From Bradyrhizobium nanningense (GTDB taxonomy: Bacteria; Pseudomonadota; Alphaproteobacteria; Rhizobiales; Xanthobacteraceae): a stretch of DNA of 64,000 nt. Position 1 is the stretch's first letter, and each line of letters starts with the position of its first letter. The notes under the pieces are model-generated. The model was given only the letters and a program-made list of their open reading frames with translations, made no database searches and was not told the origin of the DNA. This document shows positions 60,894-64,000 of the stretch, one piece after another. Where the stretch lies: assembly GCF_004114535.1 (NCBI RefSeq), contig NZ_LBJC01000023.1, positions 232,099-296,098 of the forward strand. Direction: 5' to 3'. The position numbers and the translations under genes were made by a program.

Positions 60894-62708
60894 CTACAGC
60901 CTGATCGAGCCGCCTATGATTCGTGCATACGCCTCGGCGTCCAGCAGGACATAGGCCCCGGTTCTCGAATCCACCATGAGCAGCGGATCGGAAATCGTGG
61001 CGGGATCGAAGCCTTCCCGCGACAGATCGCCTTTCTTCTGCTTGAAGGTCTCGGTCGCATCGAGCTCGCGGGAAATGCGGATGAAGACCGGGCGCGCATA
61101 GGCCGGCAGGCGCTGCGCCAGATGTGCGGGCAGCGCATCGATGTTAAAGCCCTCGTTGACGACGATCGCGCTCATGCCGGCGCGGCCGTCGGCGCCGGGG
61201 ATGCTGACGCCATAGGTAGTGGCGTCGACCACGCCGGCGAAATCGCGCATCGCATCGTTCACCTCCGAGGTCGCGACGTTTTCGCCCTTCCAGCGAAACG
61301 TATCGCCGATACGATCGACGAAATGGAAGAACCCCTTGTCGTCGATCCGCATCAAATCGCCGGTGCGAAACCAGGCGTCACCCCTGGCAAACACATCGCG
61401 AAGAATCTTCTTCTCGGTTTCGCCGGCGTCGGTATAGCCCTCGAAGCGGCCGCCGCCTTCATCGGCTGTGCCGATGCGGCCGATGGCTTCGCCGGCCTCG
61501 CCGCGGGCGCAGGGGAGGCAAAATCCTTCTTCATTGCGCAGCGGCGCGCCACTGTCGGGATCGAGCTTGACGAGATTGGCAGGGAAGCGATGCGCGAGCA
61601 GCGGCGGAATGCGGCCGATCGCGCCCGGCTGTCCCTCGACGTTGAACAACGAAAAATTGCCTTCCGTCGCCGCGTAGAATTCGAGGATACGGGGAATGGC
61701 GAAACGCGCCTGAAAGTCTTCCCAGATGTCGCCGCGCAGGCCGTTGCCGCAAACGAGGCGGAGACGGTGGCGGTTCTCGTATTCCGACGGCGGCGCCTTG
61801 AGCAGGTAACGACAGAGCTCGCCGATATATTGAAACAGCGTGCAGTCGTGACGGACGATGTCGGACCAGAAATGCGAGGCCGAGAATTTCTCCGAGATCA
61901 GCACCGAGCCGCCGGCAGCGAGCATGCTGCATGGCGCGACGATGCCGCCCACCGAGTGGAACAACGGCAGGCAATCATAGAGCCGGTCTTGCGGGCTCGC
62001 GCCGGTGAGGCCGGCGAACCAGAAGCCCCAGTTGAGAATGCGGCGATGGCTGATGCTGGCGGCCTTCGGCAGGCCAGTGGTGCCGGAGGTGTAGATCAGC
62101 AACGCACGGTCGTCGATGGTGACCTCGCCGTGCTCCTCCGGCGAGAGGGGAGCGTCGTCCAGCACCGCAAGCGCGACGTCGATGGCGCGATCACTGCGGG
62201 CATCGCCATGCGTCCAGACCTTGGCCTGGGTTTTCAGGTGCGGCGTTGAGCTCTCCCACATTTCCGTCAGCTGATGCGCCACGATGATGTGCGAGGGCTT
62301 GGCGACGTCGATGCAATGCGCGAGCGACGACCCAACCAGCTTGGTGTTGAGGAGCGCGACCACACCGCCGACCCGGCTGATCCCGAGCCACGCCGCGACG
62401 TAGTCGGTACCGTTCGGCACGATCAACGCGACGATATCACCCTTGGCCACGCCGACCGAGCGCGCCCAGCGCGCGTAGCGATTGATGCGCTTCGACAGGC
62501 CCGCGTAGTCGAGACTTGCGTCATCCGCGAGCAGCGCGACGCGGTCGGGCTGGCGCTGCGCCCAATCATCGACGACATCGGCGAACAGACGTCCCGGCAG
62601 AGTTTCGATCCGCGCGGTGAGCTCGATGGCCTTCAACCAGATCTTTGAAGCCGAAGGCGCGCGCTCGGCTTTCGGTCGTTCGATGATACCGGTTGTCATG
62701 CCGTTCAT
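60894..62708 (-). CDS. Long-chain acyl-CoA synthetase, FATP/VLACS type
   Basis: A 604-residue ANL enzyme of the fatty-acid transport protein/very-long-chain acyl-CoA synthetase branch. ATP/AMP motif LLIYTSGTTGLPKAASISH, VLACS motif YAATEGNFSLFN, core GDLMRIDDKGFFHFVDRIGD, TFRWKGENVATSEV and the C-terminal TFKQKKGDLSREGFDP typical of FATP. It activates fatty acids with CoA. It lies 141 bases upstream of the ACP gene on the same strand and may be the first gene of the operon. Confidence 0.9.
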   Translation of the reverse strand: MNGMTTGIIERPKAERAPSASKIWLKAIELTARIETLPGRLFADVVDDWAQRQPDRVALLADDASLDYAGLSKRINRYARWARSVGVAKGDIVALIVPNGTDYVAAWLGISRVGGVVALLNTKLVGSSLAHCIDVAKPSHIIVAHQLTEMWESSTPHLKTQAKVWTHGDARSDRAIDVALAVLDDAPLSPEEHGEVTIDDRALLIYTSGTTGLPKAASISHRRILNWGFWFAGLTGASPQDRLYDCLPLFHSVGGIVAPCSMLAAGGSVLISEKFSASHFWSDIVRHDCTLFQYIGELCRYLLKAPPSEYENRHRLRLVCGNGLRGDIWEDFQARFAIPRILEFYAATEGNFSLFNVEGQPGAIGRIPPLLAHRFPANLVKLDPDSGAPLRNEEGFCLPCARGEAGEAIGRIGTADEGGGRFEGYTDAGETEKKILRDVFARGDAWFRTGDLMRIDDKGFFHFVDRIGDTFRWKGENVATSEVNDAMRDFAGVVDATTYGVSIPGADGRAGMSAIVVNEGFNIDALPAHLAQRLPAYARPVFIRISRELDATETFKQKKGDLSREGFDPATISDPLLMVDSRTGAYVLLDAEAYARIIGGSIRL

Positions 62709-62882
62709 TCTTTCGGGCGTGTCTGCTGTTTCCCGGCAGCTTAGCTCGCGCGTCCTGCCCAGGTGTTAAGAGACAAGGTAAAGGCCGATTAGTGCACGAT
62801 TAACTCTAGTGATCCTTTACCAAGCCGACGGGATCGGCGTGCGCCGGGGCACAGTTCTTGCGATAGCAACGTGAGAATGGGA

Positions 62883-63872
62883 ATGCAGACCATGATCACC
62901 AGACGACATTTCCTCCAGGCTGCCGCCTGCGCTGCAGCTACGCTCGCCGCGCCGCGCGCTTTTGCTCTCGGTAACCCCTCCTATCCCTCGCATAGCGTGA
63001 AATGGGTGGTGCCTTACGCGCCGGGTGGCGCGACCGACCTGCTGTCGCGGCTGCTCTGTCAGCGACTGTCCGACCGGCTCGGCCAGACCTTCGTGGTCGA
63101 GAACAAGCCCGGCGCCGGCAGCAATATCGGGACACAGGCGGTCATCACTTCGGCACCCGATGGCTACACACTGCTGCTGACCTCGACCGCGAACGCGATC
63201 AACGCCTCGTTCGACACGGCGCTTCCGTATGATTTCGCCAAGGGCATCGCACCGGTTGCCGGCGTCGCACGAATTCCGCTGGTGCTGGTCGTCAACAACG
63301 ACCTGCCGGTGAAGACCGTGGCCGACTTTATCGCCTACACCAAGGCTAATCCCGGCAAAGTGTCGATCGCCTCCTCGGGCATCGGCACCTCGCTGCATCT
63401 CTCGGGCGAATTGTTCAAGTCGATGGCCGGCGTGCAGTTCACCCACGTTCCCTATCGTGGCTCGGCGCCGGGCTTGACCGACGTGATGAGCGGGCAGATC
63501 CAGGGCATGTTCGACAACGTCACCTCGTCCTTTGAGCTGGTGCGCGCCGGCAAGCTGCGCGCGCTCGGCATCACCACGCGTGAGCGCTCGGAGATCCTGC
63601 CCGACGTGCCACCGATCGCCGACACGCTGCCCGGTTATGAGACGAGCTCGTTCTATGGCGTCGGCGCCCCGCGCGATACGCCGGGCGAGATCGTTGAACT
63701 GCTCAATCGCGAGATCGACGCCGCTTTGTCCGATTCCGGTATCAAGGCCCGCATCGCCGAGCTCGGCGCCGTCCCGCTGCACGGCAACGCCAGCGAGTTC
63801 GGCGGCATGCTTGCGGCCGAGACCGACCGCTGGCGCAAGGTGGTCGAGCTGTCGGGGATTAGGAAGGACTAA
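62883..63872 (+). CDS. Bug-family substrate-binding protein with Tat-type signal
   Basis: A 329-residue TctC/Bug protein with a twin-arginine-like signal (MITRRHFLQAAACAAATLAA, TRRHFLQ) and the signatures VKWVVPYAPGGATDLLSRLL, VENKPGAGSNIGTQAVITSA, HVPYRGSAPGLTDVMSGQ. Three ATGs and a GTG lie between 62871 and 62892; I use 62883, and 62892 is equally possible. It is divergent from the acyl-CoA synthetase gene. No TctAB permease is beside it, so it is another orphan. Confidence 0.85.
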   Translation: MQTMITRRHFLQAAACAAATLAAPRAFALGNPSYPSHSVKWVVPYAPGGATDLLSRLLCQRLSDRLGQTFVVENKPGAGSNIGTQAVITSAPDGYTLLLTSTANAINASFDTALPYDFAKGIAPVAGVARIPLVLVVNNDLPVKTVADFIAYTKANPGKVSIASSGIGTSLHLSGELFKSMAGVQFTHVPYRGSAPGLTDVMSGQIQGMFDNVTSSFELVRAGKLRALGITTRERSEILPDVPPIADTLPGYETSSFYGVGAPRDTPGEIVELLNREIDAALSDSGIKARIAELGAVPLHGNASEFGGMLAAETDRWRKVVELSGIRKD

Positions 63873-63873
63873 C

Positions 63874-63906
63874 GCGCGATGAGATCTGGATGAATCGTCA
63901 TCGCGC
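63874..63906. repeat. Short palindrome GCGCGATGA/TCATCGCGC
   Basis: Arms GCGCGATGA (63874-63882) and TCATCGCGC (63898-63906) with ATCTGGATGAATCG between. A common Bradyrhizobium repeat unit that may also end the preceding transcript. Confidence 0.65.
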
Positions 63907-63912
63907 CTTAGG

Positions 63913-64000
63913 TGTGGTCTGTCAGGAGGTTGTCCATCTGGTCTGAACCGAGGAAGCTGAGGTTGCGAAGCTTCAGTGTTCCAAGGAGAGACCAGATGAA
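63913..64000 (+). mobile_element. Left edge of an insertion sequence, possibly IS481 family
   Basis: After the palindrome the sequence begins TGTGGTCTGTCAGGAGG, compatible with a 5'-TGT IS481-type end, and reaches GGAGAGACCAG followed by ATGAA at 63996, a well-placed ribosome site and start codon for a transposase running out of the window. Only the first bases are seen, so family and intactness cannot be confirmed. Confidence 0.4.

Overview
This is an ordinary chromosomal stretch of a high-GC alphaproteobacterium, most probably a Bradyrhizobium or close relative. The evidence is the codon and GC character, long palindromic intergenic repeats of the kind that litter Bradyrhizobium genomes (at least a dozen copies of several families), a ROSE-type RNA thermometer before a small heat-shock gene, a suhB/MmgR-type small RNA beside an inositol-monophosphatase-family gene, a homospermidine synthase pathway, cpdR, and many chromosomally scattered Bug-type binding proteins. 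No CRISPR array, prophage or rRNA operon is present. Only the last ~90 bases look like the edge of an insertion sequence.

Layout. 0-5 kb: a heme-sensor adenylate cyclase, a mandelate-racemase-like enzyme with one altered catalytic lysine, small conserved proteins and tRNA-Val(GAC). 5-11 kb: cpdR, N-formylglutamate amidohydrolase, a small RNA, hisN, an orphan Bug protein, a LysR regulator and two exporters. 11-19 kb: a cyclase-TPR protein, a membrane-anchored di-heme cytochrome with an unusual N-terminal extension, two alpha/beta hydrolases and Hsp20. 19-30 kb: gltB-gltD (glutamate synthase), an outer-membrane beta-barrel protein and kdsD. 30-40 kb: a divergent HxlR/AhpD-like pair with clear operators, an NfeD-stomatin pair, hemH with a downstream ABC binding protein, and an overlapping M3 peptidase-DUF1007-NicO metal transport operon. 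40-45 kb: a polyamine cluster (ornithine decarboxylase behind a structured speF-like leader, GNAT, RidA, homospermidine synthase). 45-53 kb: MgtC, a complete zinc-uptake operon (His-rich membrane microprotein, ZnuC, ZnuB, ZnuA, CobW/ZNG1-like GTPase, WD40 protein) behind a perfect Zur-box palindrome, a split DUF318-type permease pair and Fe-SOD. 53-58 kb: a frameshifted GNAT gene, MATE exporter, DUF2147, DUF3095 and a ribbon-helix-helix protein. 58-64 kb: an operon of FATP-like acyl-CoA ligase, carrier protein, adenylating enzyme and SDR reductase, then another orphan Bug protein and the IS edge.

How the parts work together. The strongest integrated units are the zinc operon (uptake, cytoplasmic metallochaperone GTPase and two accessory proteins under one Zur operator), the putrescine-to-homospermidine pathway, the GOGAT pair, and the carrier-protein/adenylation/reductase operon, which looks like a small dedicated acyl-modification pathway with unknown product. 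The most novel-looking items are the His-rich microprotein and coupled WD40 protein of the zinc operon, the ACP-ligase-SDR operon, the cytochrome fusion and the K-to-R mandelate-racemase relative. All functional statements come from reading motifs and context; no database search was possible.
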